Assembly (NCBI RefSeq): GCF_027497215.1
Contig: NZ_CP114904.1
Span: 5,227,001-5,291,000 of the forward strand
Length of the DNA stretch: 64,000 bases
Direction: 5' to 3'
From: Micromonospora sp. WMMD812
GTDB lineage: Bacteria; Actinomycetota; Actinomycetes; Mycobacteriales; Micromonosporaceae
Both the position numbers and the translations under genes were made by a program. Positions 42,478 to 50,446 of this stretch are shown piece by piece; the first letter of the stretch is position 1; each line of letters begins with the position of its first letter. Under the pieces are notes generated by a model that saw only the letters and a list, made by a program, of their open reading frames with translations, had not been told where the DNA came from and ran no database searches.

Positions 42478-43989
42478 TCAGGGCCGGTTTCCGAAGCGCA
42501 GCACGTTCCAGGAGACGGCCGGCAGGCGTACCGAGCCCCGGCCGGCGTCGAGGGTGGGGGTGTTCAGTTCCCGGGGCGTCACCTTGTCCGGATCGGCCGC
42601 GGTGTTGATCGCCGTCGGGTCGTCCCCGGCGGCGAGGCTCAGGTGTGACGAGGCGGACAGGCCCGGCAGGCCGCGCAGGTCGAGCCGCAGCTCCAGGTCC
42701 GTCTCACCCCGGTTGACCGCGAACACCGTCAGCTCGCCGGTCTCCTCGTCGTGCACGGCCACGGTGTCCAGCACCGGCACGTCGCCGTACTTCTTCGTCT
42801 CGTAGCGGGGCGAGACCGGCTCGGTGCGCAGGACGGTGCCGCGGGCGTACCGGGCGGTCAGCGCGAACGGGTGGAAGATGCTCTGCCGCCACGCCGGCCC
42901 GCCGTTGCGGGTCCGGATCGGGCCGATCACGTTCGCCAGCTGAGCCTGCGCGGCCACCCCGACCCGGTCGGCGTGCCGGAGCAGGGTGATCAGCAGGTCG
43001 CCGACCACCACCGCGTCGACCGCGGTGAAGTCGTCCTCGATCAGGGCCGGCGCCTCGACCCAGCCGCGCCGGTCCAGGTCGGCCTGCAGCCGGGCCTCGT
43101 ACCAGACGTTCCACTCGTCGAAGGAGATCTTGAGCTTGCGCCGGTGCCGCTGCTTCGCGGCCACGTGGTCCGCGGTGGCGACCACCTCGGTGATGAAGTT
43201 GTCCATGTCGACGGCGGAGGCGAGCAGGCTGGCCCGGTCGCCGTCGGACGGGTCGTAGTAGGTGTGCGCCGAGATGTAGTCGACGTGCTCGTAGGTGTGC
43301 TCGAGGACGGTCGCCTCCCAGGAGGCGAAGGTGGGCATCCGCCGGTTCGAGCTGCCGCAGGCGACGAGGCTGATCGACGGGTCGATCTTCTTCATCGCCC
43401 GGGCCGTCTCGGCGGCCAGCCGGCCGTACTCGTCGGCGGTCTTGTGGCCGACCTGCCACGGGCCGTCCAGCTCGTTGCCGAGGCACCAGAGCCGCACCCC
43501 GAAGGGGTCCTCGGCGCCGTTCTTGCGGCGCAGGTCGGACAGGTGCGTGCCGCCCGGGTGGTTGGCGTACTCCAGCAGGTCGAGCGCCTCCTGCACGCCA
43601 CGGGTGCCCAGGTTGACCGCCATCATCGGCTCGACGTCGGCCTCGGCGGCCCAGGTCATGAACTCGTGCAGGCCGAACGCGTTGGTCTCGATCGTCTTCC
43701 AGGCCAGGTCGAGCCGGCGCGGCCGGTCGCCGACCGGGCCCACGCCGTCCTCCCAGCGGTAGCCGGAGACGAAGTTGCCGCCGGGGTAGCGGACCACCGA
43801 CACCCCCAGCTCGCGGGTCAGCTCCAGCACGTCACGCCGGAGGCCGAGGGCGTCCGCCTCGGGGTGGCCGGGCTCGTAGATCCCTCCGTAGACGCAGCGG
43901 CCCATGTGCTCGACGAAGGAGCCGAAGAGTCGCCGGTCGGCCGGTCCGATCGCGAAGGCCGGATCGATCGTCAGCTGTGCGGTCCGCAC
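42478..43989 (-). CDS. Alpha-L-arabinofuranosidase, GH51
   Basis: A 503-residue GH51 enzyme without a signal peptide, so cytoplasmic. The acid/base Glu is in LWCLGNELDGPWQVG and the nucleophile Glu in LKISFDEWNVWY. The N terminus (FGSFVEHMGRCVYGGIYEPG) is diagnostic for GH51. It cleaves terminal arabinofuranose from imported oligosaccharides. It starts with GTG after AAGGTGA. First gene of the operon, 146 bp from the divergent lacI-type gene; the operator lies between them. Confidence 0.95.
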   Translation of the reverse strand: MRTAQLTIDPAFAIGPADRRLFGSFVEHMGRCVYGGIYEPGHPEADALGLRRDVLELTRELGVSVVRYPGGNFVSGYRWEDGVGPVGDRPRRLDLAWKTIETNAFGLHEFMTWAAEADVEPMMAVNLGTRGVQEALDLLEYANHPGGTHLSDLRRKNGAEDPFGVRLWCLGNELDGPWQVGHKTADEYGRLAAETARAMKKIDPSISLVACGSSNRRMPTFASWEATVLEHTYEHVDYISAHTYYDPSDGDRASLLASAVDMDNFITEVVATADHVAAKQRHRRKLKISFDEWNVWYEARLQADLDRRGWVEAPALIEDDFTAVDAVVVGDLLITLLRHADRVGVAAQAQLANVIGPIRTRNGGPAWRQSIFHPFALTARYARGTVLRTEPVSPRYETKKYGDVPVLDTVAVHDEETGELTVFAVNRGETDLELRLDLRGLPGLSASSHLSLAAGDDPTAINTAADPDKVTPRELNTPTLDAGRGSVRLPAVSWNVLRFGNRP

Positions 43990-44056
43990 GGGATGTCACC
44001 TTTCGTCATTTCTGTGAGCAGTGACCGTAGTCACCGCTCACCCGGTGTCCCTGCTT

Positions 44057-44084
44057 TTTACAACGTTGAAGGCAACGTTGTAAA
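44057..44084. promoter_or_regulatory. LacI-type operator, 12-4-12 perfect dyad
   Basis: TTTACAACGTTG (44057-44068) and CAACGTTGTAAA (44073-44084) are exact complements around AAGG. Each arm also contains a CAACGTTG core, itself palindromic, so two repressor dimers could sit side by side. It lies between GH51 and the LacI-type gene and should control both. Confidence 0.9.
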
Positions 44085-44105
44085 GAGCGTGTTACGAGGT
44101 AGAGT
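44078..44105 (+). promoter_or_regulatory. Promoter of the LacI-type gene
   Basis: TTGTAA (44078-44083) and TAGAGT (44100-44105) are 16 bp apart. The -35 is inside the operator, so the repressor would block its own gene. A GGGGGAGG ribosome site precedes GTG 44136. Confidence 0.6.
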
Positions 44106-44135
44106 GCCGATGGTTACGTCGGGGGAGGTTGCGGA

Positions 44136-45143
44136 GTGCGGCACAGGCTCAAGGACGTCGCCGAACGCGCCGGCGTGTCGGTGAAGACCGTCTCCAACGT
44201 GGTGAACGGCTACGTGCACGTCCGGCCCGACACCCGCGCCCGGGTCGAGGAGGCGATCGCCGAGCTCAACTACCGGCCCAACCTCTCCGCGCGCAACCTC
44301 CGCAAGGGGCGTACCGGCGTGATCGCCCTGGCCGTCCCGGAGCTGGACATCCCGTACTTCGCCGAGCTGGCCCGGCACGTGGTCAGCGCCGCCGCCGAGC
44401 TGGGCTGGACGGTGCTGATCGACCAGACCGGTGGCGGCCGGGAGCAGGAGCGGGTGGTCGCCTCCGGGATCACCGACCACCTGATCGACGGGTTGATCTT
44501 CAGCCCGCTGGCGCTCACCGCGGACGAGCTGGCGAACCTCGACGGCACCCCCATGGTGCTGCTCGGTGAGCGGGTCGACCACGGCCCCGCCGACCACGTC
44601 GTGATCGACAACGTGGCCGCCGCCCGAGAGATCACCACCCACCTCGTCGGCCTCGGCCGCCGTCGGATCGCCGCCATCGGCTCGCAGCGGACCCCGGAGG
44701 GCGCGAGCGCCCGGCTGCGGCTCGCCGGCTACGCCGCCGCGCTCGACGAGGCCGGCATCGGCTTCGACGAAACCCTGGTCGCGCCCGCGCCGGCCTGGCA
44801 CCGCGCGGACGGCGCGGCCGCCATGCGCACCCTGCTCACCTCGGGCGTACGCCCCGACGCCGTCTTCTGCTTCAACGACACCCTCGCCCTCGGCGCCCTA
44901 CGCGCACTGCACGAGGCGGGCCTGCGGGTCCCGGAGGACGTCGCGGTGGCCGGCTTCGACGACATCGAGGACGGGCGCTTCTCCGTGCCGACGCTGACCA
45001 CGATCGCCCCGGACAAGGAGCGGATCGCCCGCCTCGCGGTCGAGCTGCTGGCCAACCGCCTCGACGGCGACCGCGCCGCCCCCGCACGCGAACTCTCCGC
45101 CCCCTACCGCCTGGCCCCCCGCGAATCCACCAACGGCCACTAA
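44136..45143 (+). CDS. LacI-family repressor of the arabinan operon
   Basis: A 335-residue LacI regulator. The HTH is RLKDVAERAGVSVKTVSNVV, and the hinge helix is PNLSARNLRKG. The sugar-binding core begins GVIALAVPELDIPYF; ligand-type residues include VAGFDDIEDGRF. It is divergent to GH51 over the CAACGTTG-type operator. It likely releases when arabinose or an oligosaccharide binds. GTG start with GGGGGAGG. It ends at palindromic element copy 3. Confidence 0.93.
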   Translation: MRHRLKDVAERAGVSVKTVSNVVNGYVHVRPDTRARVEEAIAELNYRPNLSARNLRKGRTGVIALAVPELDIPYFAELARHVVSAAAELGWTVLIDQTGGGREQERVVASGITDHLIDGLIFSPLALTADELANLDGTPMVLLGERVDHGPADHVVIDNVAAAREITTHLVGLGRRRIAAIGSQRTPEGASARLRLAGYAAALDEAGIGFDETLVAPAPAWHRADGAAAMRTLLTSGVRPDAVFCFNDTLALGALRALHEAGLRVPEDVAVAGFDDIEDGRFSVPTLTTIAPDKERIARLAVELLANRLDGDRAAPARELSAPYRLAPRESTNGH

Positions 45144-45177
45144 CCCCCCGCCCCCCGGGTGGCCCCCACACCCACGT

Positions 45178-45238
45178 GTTGATCATGAGGTTTGCGGCGT
45201 TTCCGATCTCCGAATCCGCCGCAAAGTTCATGACCAAC
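45178..45238. repeat. Palindromic intergenic element, copy 3
   Basis: About 61 bp with GTTGATCATGAGG on the left, TGCGGCG and AATCCGCCGC in the core and TTCATGACCAAC on the right. It matches copies 1 (15034) and 2 (38133), and lies between the convergent LacI-type and methyltransferase genes. Confidence 0.9.
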
Positions 45239-45257
45239 GGGCCGGGGCGGCGGGGAG

Positions 45258-45983
45258 TCAGTCGAAGAAGCGGGCCAGGTGGGAGCGGGTGGGTGGATCG
45301 GCGTCGGCGGGGACGGGCGTGAGGTCGGCGAAGATCGAGGCGCCGTCGCAGCCGGCGTGCAGCGGGTACCAGCGCGGCGTGCCGGGCGGCCGCTGCACAC
45401 AGATCCCCTTGATCGTCTGCACGTCGAGCAGGCGTACGTGCGTCGGGTCGGCCACCGCGTTCACGTGCCCCCACCACGGGCTCATCACGTGCAGCACGCC
45501 GCCCGGCCGGAGCACCCGGTGGGCCTCGTCGAGCAGCGGCAGGAAGTCGATCAGGTGCTCCAGGATGTGCACCGCGAAGAAGACGTCGACCGCGTCGTCG
45601 GCCAGGGGCAGCGAGCCGGAGAGGTCGGCCACCGCGTCCACCCCCGGCGCCGGGAAGATGTCCAGGCCCAGGTTGCCCGGCCACTGCTTGGTCGGCCCGC
45701 AGCCCAGGTCGACCACGACCGGGTCCCGCCCGGCGACGCGCACCCGGCACCAGACGCCGAGCACTCCGGCCAGCCGGCCGATCCGGTCCCGGACCAGCCG
45801 CAGGTCGGCCGGGTCGTCGACATTGCCGGTCACGTGCGCGACGCCGCGGTCGAAGCGGACCTCGACCGCGAGGCCGCGCAGCCGGTCGTCGTGGCCGGCC
45901 TGATCGGCCCACGCCTCGGCGAGAAATTCGTCGACCGCCCGCAGCCGGTCCGCCGACGGCGGGGTCTGTGCCAACGCGACCAT
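45258..45983 (-). CDS. BON-like domain fused to SAM-dependent methyltransferase
   Basis: A 241-residue protein from ATG 45983 with GGGAGG as ribosome site. Residues about 30-85 (GLAVEVRFDRGVAHVTGNVD, then LRLVRDRIGRLAGVLGV) resemble a BON domain. From residue 88 a class I methyltransferase follows: VVVDLGCGPTKQWPGNLGLD, then DVFFAVHILEHLIDFLPLL and HRVLRPGGVLHVMSP. The acceptor is not known. The long ORF continuing upstream reads through repeats and is not coding. A perfect palindrome and a 23-bp repeat array lie upstream. Confidence 0.82.
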   Translation of the reverse strand: MVALAQTPPSADRLRAVDEFLAEAWADQAGHDDRLRGLAVEVRFDRGVAHVTGNVDDPADLRLVRDRIGRLAGVLGVWCRVRVAGRDPVVVDLGCGPTKQWPGNLGLDIFPAPGVDAVADLSGSLPLADDAVDVFFAVHILEHLIDFLPLLDEAHRVLRPGGVLHVMSPWWGHVNAVADPTHVRLLDVQTIKGICVQRPPGTPRWYPLHAGCDGASIFADLTPVPADADPPTRSHLARFFD

Positions 45984-46151
45984 GGCCCACCTCCCGCCGC
46001 CCGTTACCCGCACCGCCGCCGGATATGCCCCACTCTGGGGGGACATTCCGCTCGGCTGCCGCCACCCGCGGTCGACGCTCGCGCGACCGGCGGAACGTGT
46101 CCGGCGGCGGCGCGGCGTGCCCGCTCGAACCGATGACTCACCGGCATATTT

Positions 46152-46166
46152 ATGACTCTGAGTCAT
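46152..46166. promoter_or_regulatory. Perfect palindrome ATGACTCTGAGTCAT upstream of the methyltransferase gene
   Basis: A 7-1-7 dyad in the AT-richest spot of the 334-bp gap 45984-46317, about 170 bp before the methyltransferase start. A further half-site ATGACTC occurs at 46131-46137. It looks like an operator for a dimeric regulator. Confidence 0.5.
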
Positions 46167-46185
46167 AACGCTCGCGGAAGGTGCC

Positions 46186-46300
46186 GAGCCCGGCCGGCAA
46201 GGCCCGCCGAGCCCGGCCGGCAAGGCCCGCCGAGCCCGGCCGGCAAGGCCCGCCGAGCCCGGCCGGCAAGGCCCGCCGAGCCCGGCCGGCAAGGCCCGCC
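46186..46300. repeat. Five perfect tandem copies of a 23-bp unit
   Basis: GAGCCCGGCCGGCAAGGCCC plus GCC recurs five times with no mismatch (starts 46186, 46209, 46232, 46255, 46278). It lies between the palindrome and the end of the DUF4177-like gene. There is no spacer, so it is a tandem array and not CRISPR. Confidence 0.95.
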
Positions 46301-46317
46301 GGGGCCACCGGTGGAGG

Positions 46318-46635
46318 TCAGCCGGTGATGGTCCGGCGGGGCCGGCCGCCGGTCCGCATCCGTTGTCGCGGCGGCGGCGTGGCCGGCTTGGGTCGTTTCA
46401 GGTGGTAACGGTGCAGCTCGTTGTGGCCGGGCAGTGACGGGTCCTCGCTCATCGCGACCAGTTCCCAGCCCTGGTCACCGGCCCGGTTCAGGTGGGCCAG
46501 CGCGGTGTCTCCGAAGGCGGTGACGTCGACCATGGAGCCGTCCGGGCCGTACCAGACGAAGACGACCTCCCAGCCCACGTCGTCGGTCGCGGCCTGACGC
46601 CGCCGGACCAGCAGCGCGTACTCCCACTTGAGCAT
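46318..46635 (-). CDS. DUF4177-like small protein
   Basis: A 105-residue protein from ATG 46635. WEYALLVRRRQAATDDVGWE at the N terminus and LNRAGDQGWELVAMSED resemble the DUF4177 fold seen in small phage and bacterial proteins. The C-terminal 20 residues are basic (PPPRQRMRTGGRPRR). It lies 38 bp after the ABC-F gene, and the pair may be co-transcribed. Function unknown. Confidence 0.7.
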   Translation of the reverse strand: MLKWEYALLVRRRQAATDDVGWEVVFVWYGPDGSMVDVTAFGDTALAHLNRAGDQGWELVAMSEDPSLPGHNELHRYHLKRPKPATPPPRQRMRTGGRPRRTITG

Positions 46636-46673
46636 GGAGTCATTCTCACCCGGCGGCGCGTCGTCGGCACGGA

Positions 46674-48311
46674 TCAATCCTCGGCGATCCGCCCGGCGGC
46701 CACCCGCAGCCGCCGGTTGGTGGCCACCGCGTCCAACATCCGCCGGTCGTGGGTGACCAGCAACAGGGTTCCGGGGTAGCTGGCCAGCGCCGACTCGAGC
46801 TGCTCGATGGCGGGCAGGTCCAGGTGGTTGGTCGGCTCGTCGAGCACCAGCAGGTTCACTCCGTGCCCCTGCAGCAGTGCCAGCGCCGCCCGGGTCCGCT
46901 CGCCGGGCGAGAGGGTCGCCGCCGGCCGGAGCACGTGCGCCGCGCGTAGGCCGAACTTGGCCAGCAGGGTCCGCACGTCCGCGGGCGCCAGATCCGGCAC
47001 GGCGGCCCGGAACGCGTCGATCAGCGGTACGTCGTCGAGGAAGAGTCGGCGGGCCTGGTCCACCTCGCCGACCACAACGCCCGGCCCGAGCGTGGCGTGC
47101 CCGGCGTCCAGGGGCAGCCGGCCGAGCAGCGCGCCCAGCAGGGTGGACTTGCCGGCGCCGTTCGCGCCGGTGACCGCGACCCGGTCGGCCCAGTCGATCT
47201 GGAGGCTCACCGGGCCGAGGGTGAACGCGCCGCGGCGTACCACGGCGTCGCGGAGCGCGGCCACGACGGCGCCGGCGCGGGGTGCGGCGGCGATCTCCAT
47301 CCGCAGCTCCCACTCCTTGCGCGGCTCCTCGACCACCTCCAGCCGCTCGATCAGCCGCTCGGTCTGCTTGGCCTTCGCCGCCTGCTTCTCGCTCGCCTCG
47401 GACCGGAACTTGCGGCCCATCTTGTCGTTGTCGGTGGCCTTGCGCCGGGCGTTCTTGATGCCCTTCTCCATCCAGGCCCGCTGAGTCCGGGCCCGCGCCT
47501 CCAGGGCCGCCCGGTTCTCCGCGTACTCCTCGTAGTCGCCCCGCGCGTGGCGTCGGGCGACCTCGCGCTCCTCCAGGTAGGCGGCGTAGCCGCCCCCGTA
47601 GTGGTTGACCTGCTGCTGCGGCAGGTCCAGTTCGAGGACCCGGGTGACCGTCCGGGTCAGGAACTCCCGGTCGTGGCTGACGAGCACCGTGCCGGCGCGC
47701 AGGCCCGTGACGAACTCCTCCAGCCGCTCCAACCCGGCCAGGTCGAGATCGTTGGTCGGCTCGTCGAGCAGGAACACGTCGTACCGGCTGAGCAGCAGCG
47801 AGGCCAGGCCGGCCCGGGCCGCCTGGCCGCCGGAGAGCCCGGTCATCTCCTGGCCCAGGTCGACCGCGAGGCCCAACTCCGCCGCGACCTGCTCGGCCCG
47901 GTCGTCCAGGTCCGCACCACCGAGCGCGAGCCAGCGCTCCAGCGCCTCGGCGTACGCGTCGTCCGCCCCCACAGCCCCGGCGGTGAGCGCCTCGGTGGCG
48001 GCGTCCAGGGCCGCCTGCGCCCCGGCCACCCCGGTGCGCCGGGCGAGGAAGCCGCGTACCGTCTCGCCCGGCCGCCGCTCCGGCTCCTGTGGCAGGTGCC
48101 CGACGGTCGCCGTGGGCGGGCTGAGGGTGACCGTGCCGGCCTCGACCGGCAGCAACCCGGCGACGGTACGCAGCAGCGTCGACTTTCCGGCCCCGTTCGG
48201 CCCGACCAGCCCCACCACGTCCCCGGGGGCGACCACCAGGTCCAGCCCGGTGAAGAGCGGACGGTCGCCGTGCCCGGCGGCCAGGTCCTTGATGATCAGC
48301 GTGGCGCTCAT
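46674..48311 (-). CDS. ABC-F family ATPase (translation-associated)
   Basis: A 545-residue protein with two ABC domains and no membrane segment. Walker A motifs are GPNGAGKSTLLR and GANGAGKSTLLG; signatures LSGGQAARAGLASLLLSRYD and LSPGERTRAALALLQGHGVN, each followed by DEPTNDLDL or DEPTNHLDL. The linker holds a basic helix (TQRAWMEKGIKNARRKATDN). ABC-F proteins act at the ribosome; some give antibiotic resistance. A TAGGCT box 9 nt before ATG suggests a leaderless promoter. There is no antibiotic gene next to it, so a resistance role is only possible. Confidence 0.9.
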   Translation of the reverse strand: MSATLIIKDLAAGHGDRPLFTGLDLVVAPGDVVGLVGPNGAGKSTLLRTVAGLLPVEAGTVTLSPPTATVGHLPQEPERRPGETVRGFLARRTGVAGAQAALDAATEALTAGAVGADDAYAEALERWLALGGADLDDRAEQVAAELGLAVDLGQEMTGLSGGQAARAGLASLLLSRYDVFLLDEPTNDLDLAGLERLEEFVTGLRAGTVLVSHDREFLTRTVTRVLELDLPQQQVNHYGGGYAAYLEEREVARRHARGDYEEYAENRAALEARARTQRAWMEKGIKNARRKATDNDKMGRKFRSEASEKQAAKAKQTERLIERLEVVEEPRKEWELRMEIAAAPRAGAVVAALRDAVVRRGAFTLGPVSLQIDWADRVAVTGANGAGKSTLLGALLGRLPLDAGHATLGPGVVVGEVDQARRLFLDDVPLIDAFRAAVPDLAPADVRTLLAKFGLRAAHVLRPAATLSPGERTRAALALLQGHGVNLLVLDEPTNHLDLPAIEQLESALASYPGTLLLVTHDRRMLDAVATNRRLRVAAGRIAED

Positions 48312-48373
48312 GAGGAGGCGAGCCTATCCGGCCCGGTGTACGGGAGCGGGCGGCACGGTGCACACTCGGCGGG

Positions 48374-49141
48374 GTGGTGACCACACTCGCGATCGACTGC
48401 GGGGGCGGCGGCATCAAGGCCTCCGTCCTCGACCAGGCGGGCACGATGCGGACGCGGCCGCTGCGGGTGCCCACGCCGTACCCGCTGCCGCCGTCGCTCT
48501 TCGTCAAGACCCTGGTGGACCTGGGCGCCCGGCTGCCCACCGCGGACCGGGTGACCGTCGGGCTGCCCGGAATGCTCCGGCACGGCGTGGTGGTGGCCAC
48601 GCCGCACTACGTCACCCGGGCCGGGCCGCGGACCAAGGTCGACCCGGACCTGCTCGCCGAGTGGTCCGGCTGGGACGTGCGGTCCGCGCTCGCGGACGCG
48701 TTCGGGATGCCGGTGCTGGCCCTGAACGACGCCGAGGTGCACGGCGCCGGGGTGGTCGCGGGCACCGGGCTGGAGCTGGTGCTCACCCTCGGCACCGGGC
48801 TGGGCTGCGCGCTCTTCGACGGGGGCGTGCTGGCACCCCACCTGGAGCTCTCCCAGGCGCCGGTGCGCTGGGGCATGAGCTACGACACGTACATCGGTGA
48901 GCCGGAGCGCCGCCGCCTGGGCGACGCGTTCTGGTCCCGCCGGGTCCGGGGGGTGGTGGAGGGCCTTCGTCCGGTGTTCCTCTGGGACCGGCTCTACCTC
49001 GGCGGGGGCAACTCGCGGCTGATCCGGCCGGAGCAGCTGGCTCGGATGGGCGACGACGTGGTGGTGGTGCCGAACACCGCCGGGATCCTCGGCGGCGTCC
49101 GGGCCTGGGAACTCGCCGCCGGCCGTCCCGCCCAGCGCTGA
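48374..49141 (+). CDS. ROK-family sugar kinase-like protein (polyphosphate-glucokinase-like)
   Basis: A 255-residue ROK fold. The N terminus is LAIDCGGGGIKASVLDQAGT, the nucleotide-binding first motif with an unusual CGGGG instead of DIGGT. Mid-protein ALNDAEVHGAG and LVLTLGTGLGCALFDGG are the sugar and phosphate motifs. The C-terminal is LGGGNSRLIRPEQL. The length and motifs are closest to polyphosphate glucokinases, so a sugar kinase or ROK-like regulator without HTH. It lies 63 bp from the divergent ABC-F gene. Start GTG 48374 or 48377. Confidence 0.82.
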   Translation: MVTTLAIDCGGGGIKASVLDQAGTMRTRPLRVPTPYPLPPSLFVKTLVDLGARLPTADRVTVGLPGMLRHGVVVATPHYVTRAGPRTKVDPDLLAEWSGWDVRSALADAFGMPVLALNDAEVHGAGVVAGTGLELVLTLGTGLGCALFDGGVLAPHLELSQAPVRWGMSYDTYIGEPERRRLGDAFWSRRVRGVVEGLRPVFLWDRLYLGGGNSRLIRPEQLARMGDDVVVVPNTAGILGGVRAWELAAGRPAQR

Positions 49142-49254
49142 ACCGGCCCTTTCGAAGGCGCCGGTGGATCAATATCCGGCCGGGGAACAGTCGCCATCCG
49201 GGCGGTGTTGTGCCAGCGTCGGAACAGTGACGACGCGACACGAGGGGGTGGGCA

Positions 49255-49623
49255 ATGGATCTTCTGGCTGAGTACCGGCGAGCGACCTTGTTCTTCGAAG
49301 CCGGGGACCCGACCGGGGCGGCCCGGCTGCTCGAGCCGATCGTCGAGGCCGAACCGGGCAACGCCTCCGTACGCCAGCTGCTGGCCCGGGCGTACTTCCA
49401 GTCCGCCCAGCTCAGCCGGGCGGAGGAGCAGCTGCGGGCGCTGGTCGACCAGGACCCCAGCGACCACTACGCCCACCACGTGCTGGGCCGGACGCTGGAG
49501 CGCCTGAACCGGCACGCCGACGCCCTGCGGCACCTGCGGATCGCCGCGGCGATGCACTCGGGCAACGACGACTACGCGACGGCGCTGCGGCGGGTGGAGA
49601 CCCGGGTCAGCGGCGGTCGGTGA
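49255..49623 (+). CDS. Small tetratricopeptide-repeat protein
   Basis: A 122-residue protein with about three TPR motifs: EYRRATLFFEAGDPTGAARL, LLARAYFQSAQLSRAEEQLR and HHVLGRTLERLNRHADALRH. It is a predicted cytoplasmic scaffold; its partner is not known. A clean hairpin terminator follows. Confidence 0.85.
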   Translation: MDLLAEYRRATLFFEAGDPTGAARLLEPIVEAEPGNASVRQLLARAYFQSAQLSRAEEQLRALVDQDPSDHYAHHVLGRTLERLNRHADALRHLRIAAAMHSGNDDYATALRRVETRVSGGR

Positions 49624-49674
49624 TCATCTCCGGGGCGCCGGCGACGGCCGGCCGCCACGGGTGTGGCGCGTGGA

Positions 49675-49702
49675 CGGGGCAGCTCGACAGCGAGCTGCCC
49701 CG
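49675..49702 (+). terminator. Hairpin terminator after the TPR gene
   Basis: CGGGGCAGCTCG pairs exactly with CGAGCTGCCCCG across a 4-nt loop (ACAG), 52 bp after the stop. Confidence 0.85.
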
Positions 49703-49788
49703 ACGCGCGTCCGCGCCACCGGAACGGGCCCGGCGCTGAGCGGCCTACGATGGGGCGTCATGGGAGCTGAGCTGGAGGTGGGCACGAC

Positions 49789-50043
49789 ATGAAGCTCAAG
49801 CTCGACCTGCACGACATCTTCAACAAGGGCCACGACATCGACCGTGCGCTGCGCGGGATCATGGACGAGGCGGTGGCGAAGAAGGCCACCCTCGTGGAGA
49901 TCATCCCTGGTAAGGGCTCCGGGCAGCTCAAGAAGCGGGTGCTGCGCTTCCTCGACCAGAAGGACGTCAAGCAGCTCTACCACCGGGTCGAGAAGGACTC
50001 GAAGAACTTCGGCCGCCTGTTCGTGCACTTCCGCTGGAAGTAG
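49789..50043 (+). CDS. Stand-alone Smr-domain protein
   Basis: An 84-residue Smr domain: LKLDLHDIFNKGHDID, AVAKKATLVEIIPGKGSGQL and the final HFRWK. GKGSG is the typical Smr loop. Smr proteins bind or nick branched DNA or RNA. No MutS2 part is attached. It is followed by a stretch of apparently decayed DNA. Confidence 0.85.
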   Translation: MKLKLDLHDIFNKGHDIDRALRGIMDEAVAKKATLVEIIPGKGSGQLKKRVLRFLDQKDVKQLYHRVEKDSKNFGRLFVHFRWK

Positions 50044-50158
50044 TGACGAAAGCCTCTGACCTGCATCGTAGGCCCCACGGGCCGACGGGTGTCGGTGGCG
50101 CGAGCAGACCGTTGACGCTGCCACCCAGCCGCCGAGGTGAGACGGCCGGCGGCCGGCG

Positions 50159-50299
50159 TTACTGCTCGAACGTGGCGGGCGCGTCGGTGAGGTTGCGTTC
50201 CAGTGCGCGTGGCAGTGACTCCCAGGATGTGTAGGTCGAGGGGTAGAAAGTCCGGGTCGCCTGGGCGGCCGGTCCCACCCACTCCACCGTGTACGGACG
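50159..50299 (-). pseudogene. Possible 3' remnant of a decayed gene
   Basis: On the minus strand 46 codons read RPYTVEWVGPAAQATRTFYP, then STYTSWESLPRALERNLTDA and PATFEQ to a TAA. The composition and hydropathy look like a real C terminus, unlike the reading frames around it. Upstream in frame it becomes Cys/Trp/Pro-rich with no start and no ribosome site. It may be a gene remnant or a very short protein from the inner GTG. The gap 50044-50446 shows nothing else. Confidence 0.35.
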
Positions 50300-50446
50300 A
50301 AGGCCGACGGGATGGCATGGGCGGCAGGGCGGCAGTGAGTCAAGCGGCCAGGACGAAGCGGTTGCCAGGAACCAGGACCAACGCGCGTCGACGGGACGCC
50401 GGCGGCAGAAATTCGCTCGTCGAAGTGCTGGATGGCGGGCTCAGTC

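Noticed and set aside
46186..46300. Array as CRISPR
   Set aside because: The 23-bp units abut with no spacer, and no cas gene is near.
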